Assembly: GCA_009763385.1 (NCBI GenBank)
Contig: CM019825.1
Span: 20,823,499 to 20,887,498 of the forward strand
DNA: 64,000 bases
Direction: 5' to 3'
From: Coix lacryma-jobi var. lacryma-jobi
Taxonomy: Eukaryota > Streptophyta > Magnoliopsida > Poales > Poaceae
Positions 23,896 through 34,984 of this stretch are shown piece after piece. A program made the position numbers and the translations under genes. The stretch's first letter is position 1, and every line of letters begins with the position of its first letter. The notes below the pieces were generated by a model. It had not been told where the DNA came from. It made no database searches and saw only the letters and a program-made list of their open reading frames with translations.

Positions 23896-25251
23896 TGAAG
23901 ATTCGGCAAACGCCGCCGCTTGAAGGATTCGGCAGACAGCAAACGCAGTCGGGTAATTCAATGTGTTCGGCAAGGCTGTGAAAACAACTAGTTAACGGCG
24001 AGCAGATTCGGCAACGTGACGCTGCGGTCGGCTACCTCAAGCCAAGTCGGCTTGCGACGACAAATACGGCATGACAAGAAGACTTAGCGATGGGGATCTC
24101 GTCATTTTAGTGCATGCCGGTTATTAAGGGAAGCTTGGAGCAAAAGGCATCATATTTTAGATAAGTTTCCTATTTCGTCGTTGTAATCGTGTCCTCCTAG
24201 GACTCGTAGGATACCAGGGTATAAATATAGACCCTGAGGCCATTGTAACATCTGTTCACAATCAATACAACCAACCCCGGCCCCGTGCCGTCTTCGAGTC
24301 CAAGTCGTGTCGTCGTGTTCTTCGAGAGGGGCCATCGATCCGTCGACCTCCGTAAGTTCCGGCAACCTTGTTATCATGTCTAGTATCGTGCGGCGGATTT
24401 AGATATGGTGCAAGTAGTCTCGTACGTTAAGCTTAGTATCGTGCGACGGATTTAAGCTTATGACGGGAGGTTTTTGCTTATGCCTTGTATCGTGCGGCGG
24501 ATTGAGTCATGAGTAAAAATAGTTATCGGCTCTGTTAGATTTGGCAATCTGATAGATTCATTAAGTTACCTTGTGTTATATGTTTCGTTATGTTTATCTC
24601 ATCATAACACTTTTGCCCAGTCTAGATACCGTTCGGTTCGGCTCCATCTTTGTAGATCTGCTCTGTTCTCTCACGTTTATTATTGTAAGGTCTGTTATGC
24701 AGTAGATCTATTGTTCGTAATAGCCGAACGGATCGTATTTGGATTGTCACGTGGTGAGGGTTCATGCATGTTAAGTGTGTTTGATCTATGACAAGGCTAG
24801 GTGTCGTGCGGCAGGCGCAGGCGTTGGATTAGCTTAGTCATGCTTAGCTTGTATGTTCAATCTCCATGGATCCCAACTCGGTTGTACAATCGAGATTGGT
24901 TAAGCGTTAACTTATATCTAATACATCATGCAAGTACGATTCTCATGCAAACATGTTCGGCAACCTGTTATTCACATAACTCTATTCATATTGCCGAATA
25001 ACCTTTAAACCTGTTGGCAGATAGCTTTCATAGCTATATGTCGTCGTAAGTGGCTTCAGGGCCATACATCTTGGAACTGTCTGGTCATACCCGACACGTT
25101 CCAGCTTTGTATTTAACAGATTATCTCCCTTGTTAGTTGCAGGTCAAACTGACTGGCACGCACCGGACTTCTGAACACCCGGGCCACGATTGAAGCCAGC
25201 TTCTCCGGCTTGCAGTGTGCCTGGCGCAGTGCGCCGCTTTCTGCGCCAACA
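23896..25251 (+). mobile_element. solo LTR of a gypsy-type element
   Basis: TG start at 23896 (TGAAGATTCGGC) and CA end at 25251 (CTGCGCCAACA), an end sequence typical of gypsy LTRs of the Tat type. It contains a clear TATA region and three to four copies of a GTATCGTGCGGCGGATT word (24381, 24434, 24486, with a weaker one near 24800). No primer site, internal region or second LTR is attached. No matching 5-bp duplication is seen (CACTA before, GATGT after), so it may come from recombination between two insertions, or a boundary may be off by a few bases. Confidence 0.6.
24220..24227 (+). promoter_or_regulatory. TATA box in solo LTR
   Basis: TATAAATA within a GGG...CCC context, followed by the A/C-rich leader expected at an LTR transcription start. 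A solo LTR with a TATA box could drive read-through transcription into the second ORF of element A. Confidence 0.55.
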
Positions 25252-26714
25252 GATGTCTCTATCTATAGGGGATTCATCAGAAAGTGGGACTTTGACAGTT
25301 ATACGAGAGCAAGAGCCCCAAAGCAATTCTGCAGGGACAATGATGCCACTCTACCATACTTCCACACTAAGGTACAAGAGGATGCTTACTTTGGGTACAT
25401 TGCTAGTGGAACTACACATAAGCATCAATTCATCAACATGTCATATATGGTAGAGAAGGAGAAAATCATAGGACTTGTTAGAAAATTGCATTCTGTTGGT
25501 CTCTGTGATTTCCTACAACATCAATGCAATTGGAATGATTTGATTGTCAAGCAATTCTATGCAACTGTGGATGTTGATATGGATAGTAGCACATTAGAAT
25601 GGATGACTGGAAAGAGAAAATATAGTGCCACATTTGATGAGTTTGCTCTAGCTAATGGGTTGAACAATGCTATCTTGTCAAATACCACTGATGTTGATGT
25701 TGAGGATGATTTACCATTTGAACAGAGGAGACAATTCTATGAGCCTAATGAGCAAAACATTAGAATTGAGGACCAAAAGGTCTTAGGCATCATCCTGCAG
25801 TGATTAATAAAATTGCTCGAGTATCTTTCATGCCTAAGGGTGGAGATAGAGGGGAGATTAGAGAAAAATATTGGAATATCATACCCCATATCATGTACAG
25901 GCAGAAGTTTGATGTGGTTAAGTTGATAATGCATTAGTTGGCAGTATTGAGATACGACATGACCACTAACCTGTATTTTGCTCCATATATCATGTCACTC
26001 ATTTTGGATAAGACCAGGTTCAGGGGGAGTTGCAAAGTCCAACATGAGCCCTTTAGGCCATTCATAAATGACAAAGAATTTCATAGAAGGCCTTTGACTC
26101 CCTTCCCACCTCCTTCTGGAGCATATGGAGATCAACAAATGGGAGATGATGATGAGGGTGATCAGGCAGGAGAAGGTGATCCACAGCCACAACAGCCAGA
26201 GCCTCAGATGCATGGATGGGCACCTCCTCAGGGATACTTTGATCCATATTTTTAGAACATGCAGAACTCATGGAACACATCTTTTGCTCAGTATGGAGAG
26301 GGTGTGCAGCAGTAGTTGAATCAGGGATTCTCTTCCATGGGGCGGCAGTGGCAGGGGCATATGGACACCAGCTTCCAGCAGTTTGGACAGCATCTTCACT
26401 CCACCATGTATCAGCCGATCATGACTAGTCTGCAGGGTGTCCAGCAGGGGCTGCATAGCGATATTGATGCTCTTAGTGCACAGCTCAGTTCACTATCTAC
26501 ACAGGAGCAATTTCAGCAGTTACATAACAGGCAGGGTTAGATTGAGCAGCGTGTTGATGATTTGCAGAACAACTTCGACATCTTCAGTGATCATTTCAAC
26601 ACGATATACCCTAGGCCTTCTCCTCCTCCAGCTCAGTACCCATATGTGCCCTATTATCCTCCTCAGTTCTATCCTCCACAGTTTCCTCCTCCTGGTGATG
26701 GCAATGATGCATGA

Positions 26715-27729
26715 AGATATCTTGATCGGCGGATGGAAGCTTGCTTATGAACAACTTAAATTTGCTTTGTTGGTCTATGTTTTATGTTCATGTGCTTAGT
26801 TGTAAAAGACTTTAATCTTAATCGTTGATGGATTATGTGTGCTAGAACTTGAACCTATGATGATTTGATGTAATATGCATGGTACCTTATGCTTAAATAT
26901 TTGTGTTGCACTAATACTTCTATGAAGTGGTTCTAGCATATTTATGGTTTTCTGAGGATATTATTCTTGATTTCGACTTCAAAAGGTGATATCTCCTATT
27001 ATATACTCCTTGATTACCATCTGATGTATATATGTTGCCACTATTGTCTTCTATGATTACATGATCTAGCAGTGGCATATGATATGTTTGTGGGCTTGCA
27101 AACCTAGATTGAACTAATGAGAAATAACTTTCTTTCCAAATCAAATGAACTTTTTTTTGTGGTATTTCTCTCCAACCAAAATGGATATTTTTGGACAATT
27201 GTTGACAAAGGGGGAGAAATAAGTCACAAAGATAGATATGAAATGATAGATATGATAATGGAAAGGGATAAAAATTTTGAGCATACAAATAGGGGGAGCA
27301 AGCTCATAATATGCATAGGCTCGTAACTAGACTTTCATACTTTCAAGTGAATCAAGTGCTTTCTTTACTTATAATGTTGATCTCATGGGGTACTTGAGTT
27401 TGTGATGTATGTCTAGTTACCTATGATGCTAAAGATGGTATATATTCGAAACTCCAACGGTATCACGCTTCAAAGGTCTTGTCTATATACTTTAGCATCA
27501 TTTGATAGTAGTAGCTCACTCACAAATTCCTATTTACGCATATGTGAACAATTGTACCAAACTCATATATCACATATGTAGGGGGAGCTAGTACTATCAA
27601 AATCGAATTTGAAATGCTTGTCCATCTCTTTTGCATGATCTAAATGTATGGGCAAACATCTCAAGTTCACAAATTAAATTCATTTCATATCGTTGTGATG
27701 GTTGTCATCAATTACCAAAAAGGGGGAGA
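26715..27729 (+). other. 3' non-coding region of element A with repeated polypurine tracts
   Basis: AT-rich, with no supported gene. AGGGGGAG words recur near 27211, 27291, 27580 and 27720. Only the last (AAAGGGGGAGAT) abuts the 3' LTR and should prime plus-strand synthesis. Multiple tract-like words are known in the SIRE lineage. Confidence 0.6.
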
Positions 27730-28654
27730 TTGAAAGGTCCTAGTTTGGTTTTGGTGATTGATGACAACACTTGTGAGCTAACCATTCTATCCAAGTGTGT
27801 GAAGGAAAATAGGTTGAGTTCACAATATCAATGGATGATGTTATTGAAATGATTGGTTAAAGTTTGTTGGGGTATTCAACTTAAGCATAGCAAGCAAGCA
27901 AAGACTTTGGCAGGACTTGGCTAGAAGGACCGTGTGCTCAAGCGATGGTGAAGGACAAGCTAGTGGGCTTGATGCCGAGGGACCGACGCGGAGGTGAAGG
28001 GCAAGCTAGTGGGCTTGGCGCTGATGGACCTATGGTGAAGGGCAAGCTAGTGGGCTTGGTGCCGAAGGACCGAGACAACGGTGAATAGCAAGTGAAGCTA
28101 AAGCGAGAGGCTTGAAGTCTATGTGATGGTTGAGTGACCAACATCATCTTTGATGGACCAAGTCGAAGATTCATTGGTTATATTTAATGGCTTGGTGAAG
28201 TTGTCCATGAATGTTTCCTTGCGGGTATCAAAGAAAATCGTGGATAAGCAAGGCAAAGGTATGGACAATAGGGTGTTTCTTTTTACCGGCTATGAGGTGT
28301 GTAGAGAAGTTAAATAGCCGGATTTAAGATAGATAACCGTACTACTAAGAGGGGCAAACACGTTTGCATTACGGTTGTCTAGTGCCACTTGTGAGCTCTA
28401 TCGTTTTGATCGCTTTATGATGAGTGGCGGTAAGTCAAAAACCTTTGAGAAAAACGTTTGTGAAAAGCTAACTAGTGACTATGGAAATGATGCTCTTTTC
28501 GAGATCGTTGGTTTGGAGTTGGCTTGTTTTAAGAAAAAGGTTTTCTTAGCGCTCGTGAGCTAACTTTATCTTGCTTTGGACATATCCATAGTGTATGGGT
28601 TGATGGGGCAAAGCAAAGGAGATGGAGTGCTTGAGAAAGGCGTTTTCAAGCTGG

Positions 28655-29060
28655 TGGTGGACAGTCCGCGCCCCTGGTGGCGGACAGTCCGCCGGCCAAA
28701 ACCTGAGAACCGAACAGATTCTGTGTAATCTGCTGAAGGGCTGTCGAAGTAATGGCGGACAGTCCGCGCCCTGGTAGCGTACAGTCCGCCGGCTAATTCT
28801 CAGAGGAAGCAGAGTTGCTGCTCGCGCTGTTGGTGCAGTCTCAGGTCAACGGCGGACAGTCCGCGCCCTAGGTGGCGGACAGTCCGCCGGTGTTGTTCAA
28901 AAACGGGCAGTGATGCTACTGGTTCTGCTCGTCGTGGCGTGTGGCAACGGCGGACAGTCCGCGCCCCTGGTGGCGGACAGTCCGCCGGTCAAAATTCAAA
29001 CCTAACGGCTAGTTGCTGACAATGGCGGACAGTCCGGGACTTGTACCGTGGACTGTCCGG
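28655..29060. repeat. paired-palindrome tandem array in LTR of element A
   Basis: Four units of about 97 bp, each with two palindromes: GGCGGACAGTCCGCGCC, then 5-8 bases, then GGCGGACAGTCCGCCGG. They begin near 28655, 28753, 28851 and 28946, followed by two diverged copies at 29025 and 29049. Intervening sequence is less conserved than the palindromes. Confidence 0.8.
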
Positions 29061-29104
29061 GAATCGCGTTTCGGCACATAACGGTTGGATTTTGAGGGGG
29101 CCTC

Positions 29105-29112
29105 TATATATA
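29105..29112 (+). promoter_or_regulatory. TATA box of element A LTR
   Basis: TATATATA just downstream of the palindrome array, in the position expected for the LTR core promoter. The array would sit right upstream of it as a candidate enhancer. Confidence 0.6.
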
Positions 29113-29998
29113 GTGGGTTGCCCGGTTTGTGGAGGCCCTTTTGGGCATTCTTACAGCATATCCTTTGGGAGAGAACACCTCTAGCACCTCATCTCATATC
29201 CCTTGCTTGAGAGCAACATTTGGAGAGTGAGTGTGCTCCACTAGTGCGAATCTTTGCGTGAGAGATTACTTGTGGCACTAGGTGGTCGTCGTGCGGGCGT
29301 GGTTATCTATTACTCTTGGAGCTTGCCGGCTCCTAGAAGGTTTGGTGATTGTGTCTCCGTGAAGCACGCAAGAAGATTGTGCGGTGCTCCGGAGTTGGCT
29401 TTGTGAGGGGCTATTGAGCTCATCCCCGCCGGAGAAAGGCAAAGAGCATCTCTAGTAAACTTGAGGCGTGAAGAGTATCTAGTGATTTGGTTGGCTCAAA
29501 GTTTAGTGCTCACGTGGAGCCTACCTTGTGGGGGTAGTCCGAAGCTTTTGTGCTTGGAGCTAACAAGAGGAGCAACAATCCTAGAACTTGCTTCAACGTG
29601 GATTAAGTGACCGGCAAGTCACCGAACCACGTTAAAAACATCGTGTGTCATCCTCGCCCTTTTGGTTTGCCTATCTCAACACAAGTTCATTTCATTTCAT
29701 ATTACACATACTTGTGTTGACCTTGTATCTTGTTTTTACATTCATATATATATTGATATCTTGTGTAGTCATTCTTGATATACATTCTTACAGTTGATCA
29801 TCTTGCTAAATAGCTCCAACTTGACTTGTGTAAAATAGAAATACTCTTGGTAGTATATCTTGCTAAGTTCATAATTAGAGGGGTGTAGTCAAAATTATAA
29901 TTGAGCCTATCTCTTCCGCTATTAATTTTGAGTACTTTTGTATTTAATTTTAAAATCGACTATTCACCCCCCCTCTAGTTGGCCATCTCGATCCTACA

Positions 29999-32900
29999 CC
30001 CAGCACACGACATCTCGTGCAGTCTGGGATGCCTTGCACACAATGTTCTCCGCCCAGAACCGTGCGCGCACCATGCAGCTGCGCTACCAGTTGTCCCACC
30101 TCAAGAAGAAGGACATGACGGCTGCTGACTATTTTCAGAAGATGAAGACCCTCGCCGACACCATGGCGTCAATCGGCAACCCCCTCCAGGATGAGGAGGT
30201 CCTGGGCTACATGCTTGCTGGTCTCGGCTCTGAGTATGAGGCGCTCATCACCACCATCACCACCAGGGATACGCCGGTGAGCCTCACCAACTTCTATGCA
30301 TATCTCCTCAGCGCCAAGCTTTGCATCGAGCGCAACGCATCCGTCGGCGAGATCCAGCCATCTGGGCACTCTGCCACTCGTGCTCCTGATGGCCATCGTG
30401 GTGGTGGCCGCGGTTACGGTCGCGGGCGTGGTCAGGATCGCGGCGGCCATGGAGGCAGCAACAACAAACCTACCTGCCAGGTGTGCAAGAAGTACGGACA
30501 TGATGCCCTCCGCTGCCGCCAGCGCTTCAACCACGCCTACCAGCCTGACGACCACCGTGAACGCACCGGCAACTCTACTCAGACCAGTTCCTACACCGTC
30601 GACACTAACTGGTATGCAGACACTGGTGCCTCAGATCATTTGACCAGCGACCTCGACCGCCTTCATGTGCATGAGCGCTACACCGGAAAGGATCAAGTTC
30701 AGGTTGCCAACGGTACAGGTCTTACAATCTCTCATATTGGTCATTCTGAACTTTCTGGCTCAACTAAACCTCTCGTACTCACAAATGTTTTACATGTTCC
30801 TCACATCAGCAAGCATCTCATGTCTGTTCATAAGCTCGTTTCTGATAATAATGCTTTTGCTGAGTTTCATCTTGACTTCTTTTGTGTAAAGGACAAGGCC
30901 ACGAAGAGGGTTCTTCTTCACGGTAGAAGTCGAAATGGTCTGTACCCGGTGTCATGCTCTTCTCCATCATGTGCTCCTTTGCATTGCCAAGGGCTTGCTG
31001 CAACCACTACTTCCTCGGAACTATGGCATCGTCGTCTTGGGCATCCATCATCCGCCATAGTTGATTATGTTACTCGCTCCAATAAACTTGCATGTACACC
31101 AAGAATAAATAAAAATAATATTTGTGATTCCTGCCAGCAGGCCAAAATTCATCAGTTGCCATTTTGTCTCTCTACGCATGTTACATCTTCACCTCTTGAA
31201 CTTATTCATTCGGATCTTTGGGGTCCAGCAGTAACATCCGTAGGGGGATTCAAATACTATGTTAGCTTCCTTGATGACTATAGCCGTTATACATGGATCT
31301 ACTTAATTAAACAAAAATATGACGTTGAAAATGCCTTTTTCCTATTCCAGAAACACGTTGAACGCCTTCTGAATTCCAAAATCTGTGCTTTTCAGTCGTT
31401 TTGGGGAGGCGAGTATCGTCGACTTTCGCAATATTTTGAATGCGAAGGCATTCAACATCGTGTTTCTTGCCCACATACTTCCCAGCAAAACGGTATAGCT
31501 GAGCGAAAACATCGGCATATCGTGGAGACCGGCATTGCTCTTCTTGCTCATTCCGCTCTACCTGTTCGTTTTTGGGATGAAGCATTCCTTACAGCCTGCT
31601 ACCTCATTAATCGCATGCCCACACATACACTTCAAAATTCCTCACCTCTTCAGCGTCTCCTCAACCAGACTCCTGACTACTCTTTCCTTCGTGCTTTCGG
31701 CTGCGCATGTTGGCCCAACCTTCGTCCTTACAATCATCATAAATTATCATTCCGTTCTCGACAGTGTGTGTTTCTTGGATATAGCTCTGCGCACAAAGGT
31801 TACAAATGTCTTGACCGCTTGACTGGGCGTATCTACATCTCCCGTGATGTCATCTTTGATGAATCTGTCTTTCCTTTCAGTACTGCCTCGCCTATGTCCT
31901 CTGTTGTAGACCCTACATCATCTATTTTTCCTGCTACCGAGCCAGTAGTTCATAATGATTATATGCGAGATTATAACCTGCACTTGTTGGCTACTAATCC
32001 CTCTGTTCAGTGTAGCTCATCGCCTTCTTCCAGGTCATGTGACAGGGATGTGCCTCCTGTTATGGTCATGGCTCCTTCAGCGCCAGCATCAGCTTCAGAA
32101 AATGGGGTTCAGTCTCATGTTCCCTGTCCGACAAACACTTCTATGGCTGCACCATCACCAACTCGAGCACCTGCTGCTGCATCAATGGCTCAGCCAGCAT
32201 CTGAGGTATCTGTTGAGCCCAGCTTAGCACCAACCACTGCTCCATGTTCAGCAACGCCACTACCTCCATCTAGTTTCAGACTTGATGAGGTTTTAGATAC
32301 TTCTCCAGTTGCTGCTCCATCCGGTCATCCCATGGTCACCAGATTGCGCAACAATATTGTTAAACCAGCTACACGTACTGATGGGACTGTCCGCTATGAC
32401 CCCAACCGTAGGGCTTTCTTTGCCACTCCATCCTCATACCGAGTGGCCCTTGCTGATCAACAGTGGCTTGCTGCTATGAAGTCCGAGTTTCAGGCTCTCC
32501 AGCTAAACAAAACTTGGTCATTGGTTCCTCGGCCACCCAACCAAAATATTGTTAGTTGCAAGTGGGTGTTCAAAGTCAAGCAAAAGCCTGATGGATCTCT
32601 TGACAAGTACAAAGCTCGCCTTGTTGCTCGTGGCTTCACCCAACAATATGGTATTGATTACTCTGAGACCTTCAGTCCAGTTGTTAAGCCAGCAACAGTG
32701 CGTCTTGTTCTATCTCTAGCTATTTCAAAAGGGTGGGATCTTCGACAAATTGATATTAGCAATGTTTTTCTTCATGGTGACCTCAGTGCAACCACCTGGT
32801 TTTGAAGATACTTCCTACCCTGGCTACGTTTGCAAGCTTCAAAAGGCAATTTATGGCCTTAAGCAGTCCCCTCGGGCATGGCATTCTCATCTCAGTGATC

Positions 32901-33943
32901 GGCTTCAGCAACTTGGTTTCACTCCTTCAATTGCTGATGCCTCTTTATTCATTTTTTGTGAAACTGGTCTGACAATCTACGTGCTTGTGTATGTCGACGA
33001 TATTGTCATTGCCAGCTCTTCCAAGTCTGCAACTCAATGGCTTCTTAAGGAATTGTTGGCCTCCTTTCCGGTCAAAGATCTGGGTGCTCTCAATTACTTC
33101 TTGGGTATTGAGGTAGCTTATTCATTCAGGGACCTTCTGCTCTCCCAGAAAAAGTATGCCATGGATGTTCTGCAGCGTACTCACATGGAGAGTAGCAAGC
33201 CAGTCTCTACGCCACTGAATCCACAGGACAAGTTGTCTCGTAATTTAGGCACTACTCTCAGTGATACTGATGCCTCCTTGTATCGCAGTGCTGTTGGAGC
33301 TCTCCAATATCTAACCTTGACTCGGCCGGACATTTCCTTTGTTGTTAACAAGGTTTGCCGGTTCCTGTGCAGATCCACAGATGTTCATTGGGAGGCTGTC
33401 AAACGGATTTTGCGGTATGTCAAAGGAACAGTTGATCACGGCTTGCGAATCCGGCGCTCCAACTCTTCACTTCTGAGTGTCTTCACTTATTCTGATTGGG
33501 CGGGATGTGTTGATGATCGCCGTTCAACAGGTGGCTTTGCTGTCTTCTTTGGTCCTAACCTCATTTCCTGGAGTGTCCGTAAGCAACCCACTGTGTCCCG
33601 CTCATCCACAGAAGCAGAATATAAGGCTCTCACAAATGGCACAACTGAAGTTGTTTGGATTCAGTCCCTTCTCAAAGAACTGCACATCTATCAGCCTCGT
33701 GCTCCTGTTCTGTGGTGCGACAATCTTGGTGCCACGTATTTGAGCTCAAATCCGGTGTTCCATGCCCGCACCAAACATATTGAAGTGGATTTTCACTTTG
33801 TCCGGGAGAAGGTTGCCCTTGGTACTCTTGATGTTCGGATCATTTCTTCCGGTGATCAAATTGCTGACATTTTTACCAAACCTGCCACCAAGCAGATGCT
33901 GCAACATTCACGTTCCAATCTCAACCTTGTGGCCACTGGTTGA
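29999..33943 (+). pseudogene. gag-pol of element C, frameshifted
   Basis: Picks up mid-gag (TSRAVWDALHTMF). Zinc knuckle CQVCKKYGHDALRC lies at about 30475-30520, protease YADTGASDHL at about 30612, pre-integrase WHRRLGHPS at about 31025. The integrase has Asp in HSDLWGPA and Glu in NGIAERKH, but where Asp is expected before NGGE/WGGEY the sequence reads Phe (QSFWGGEY, about 31394-31417). Reverse transcriptase begins at about 32550 (KWVFKVKQ). Near 32785 a short deletion with frame change removes several residues before QPPGFED, and the rest continues in frame 2 with YGLKQSPRAW, YVDDIVIA and RNase H (YSDWAGC, STEAEYKAL, CDNLGATYL), ending with TGA at 33941. Confidence 0.9.
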
Positions 33944-33956
33944 CATTGAGGGGGGC

Positions 33957-34160
33957 TATTAAGCAAGGCAGTTGTCGCATATCTGGCAATGCCTGATATT
34001 ACGGTATTAGTGATTTTTTATTGTTCCATATTTAGTAGCTGATCAATCAGTGTAATTCTATGATTGTAATCTTGTGATTCTTTCTGTAATTGTCACCTGA
34101 TGTAATACAAATACAGGCCAACCCCCATTGGGTTGAGCACGGCCAATTACTCATCCTACA
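33957..34160 (+). repeat. 3' LTR of element C (probable)
   Basis: Follows a GAGGGGGGC polypurine tract 10-15 bases after the pol stop and ends CATCCTACA. The first dinucleotide reads TA, not TG, probably a point change. About 204 bp, a fitting size for the Ale group. There is no second copy in the window to confirm the ends. Confidence 0.5.
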
Positions 34161-34984
34161 CTGATTAATTAAGCTGACGAACCGCTGGAACTCCCATCTC
34201 CGACGAGCCGCCGTACACGATGTCCCACTTCACCTGTCGGGCCAGAGCATCCGCCGACCGCCTGATCTCAGCGGGACTCCATAGCTTCCCCTCACCATCA
34301 CCATCCTCGCGCGCAATTTCGCTCCGTTTCCATCGCCGTTCGCCTCCCAGTTCCGGCCGTCAGCGATGTGGCGTCGACGGATCATGTGTCTGACACCATT
34401 AACAGATTAACCTGTCGAAGCCATTGCAGTGTTTTTTTTCGCTTTTCACACATTTTACGTCAGGCCATTGGAAGAGTGGCGTAGTGTTTACGACAGATTC
34501 GATATATCTGCTTTTTGCTGATGCTTTCTTGTGATCAGTCAAATAGAACTGTACTGCTAGTCTGCTACTGCAATCAGTAATAAATTCTATCGACGACATT
34601 AATATTGCTGCATTTGTGGATTACAGTATTGCTTTGCCGCAAATGGTATCGATGCTTCTGTTTTATTACAGTAGGTCTAACTAATCTGTTGTGGAAAAAT
34701 ATTTTGCCGCAAAAAAAATTTAGTCTAATCTGTTTTAGCAAATGCTGAAATGCTAAAACTAATAAATAAAAACTCTAAATCAATCACCAAAAGGGTCCCG
34801 GGTTGGTTCCGAATAGTTTTGGAAAAAGTCTAGATAACCCCCGAATAGTTTTGGAAAAAGTCTAGATAACCCCCTGTAGTTTGATACCTGGAACACTTAA
34901 TCCCATCACCTACAAAACCAGTTTTCCTACGCCCTGTTCTTTGAAAACAGTTTAATTAATCCCATAAGCAGTATTGGAGGGTGG
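34161..34984. other. low-copy-looking flank: possible gene scrap and AT-rich sequence
   Basis: 34190-34390 is GC-rich and has an open minus-strand frame (KWDIVYGG, PAEIRRSADALA) that could be a scrap of a host gene; I do not recognise it. 34400-34980 is AT-rich with no gene. It contains a 32-bp tandem duplication and short unclassified repeat-like words. Confidence 0.4.
34809..34872. repeat. 32-bp perfect tandem duplication
   Basis: Two head-to-tail copies of a 32-bp unit (CCGAATAGTTTTGG...AACCC), 34809-34840 and 34841-34872. Probably replication slippage in an otherwise unclassified repeat. Confidence 0.85.

Larger units (their letters stand above)
23535..26714 (+). pseudogene. second ORF of element A: 'putative plant transposon protein'-like, interrupted
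   Basis: An upstream block (about 23680-23895) encodes a basic then acidic segment (GKGKK, KRRRGNDDDD, EEDEGDDEK) that looks like a nuclear-targeting region. A solo LTR (23896-25251) splits the gene. Downstream, the block with STLEWMTGKRKY and FDEFALANGL resembles the Pfam 'putative plant transposon protein' family (Transposase_32). The frame moves from 1 to 3 near 25785, then runs to a TGA at 26712-26714 through a Gln/Pro-rich tail with four in-frame TAG codons (25935, 26253, 26313, 26538). Function is unknown. Its presence in a gag-only retroelement suggests a captured or co-evolved accessory gene. The exact start is not resolved. Confidence 0.6.
8052..29998 (+). mobile_element. element A: non-autonomous SIRE/Maximus-like copia element, heavily interrupted
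   Basis: Defined by an LTR pair (8052-9097, truncated by the Tat insertion and an internal deletion; 27730-29998, complete), a Met-tRNA-type primer site right after the 5' LTR, and a GGGGGAGAT polypurine tract before the 3' LTR. Inside are a Gag-like ORF with a zinc knuckle and a second ORF of another family. No protease, integrase or reverse transcriptase was found, so I infer it depends on an autonomous relative. It hosts element B (9593-20943), a solo LTR (23896-25251) and, in its 5' LTR, the Tat element. It sits in the gag of element C; the base after its end (29999) continues that gene. By eye about 12 substitutions separate the two LTRs over about 1.05 kb. Confidence 0.85.
27730..29998 (+). 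repeat. 3' LTR of element A (complete)
   Basis: 2269 bp, from TGAAAGGTCCTAG after the polypurine tract to CGATCCTACA. The right edge matches the edge of the 5' LTR before its primer site. It includes a palindrome array (28655-29060) and a TATATATA box, both absent from the 5' LTR. The following base returns to the coding frame of element C. Confidence 0.9.
29999..34160 (+). mobile_element. element C: Ale/Hopscotch-like Ty1/copia relic
   Basis: A single-ORF copia element with a short 3' LTR. The 5' LTR and the start of gag lie before the Tat and A insertions and are outside the window. Element A is inserted in its gag, so C is older than A. Short LTR (about 200 bp), compact gag-pol and the copia domain order fit the Ale (Retrofit/Hopscotch) group. 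A frameshift in the reverse transcriptase and loss of an integrase catalytic residue show it is dead. Confidence 0.8.
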
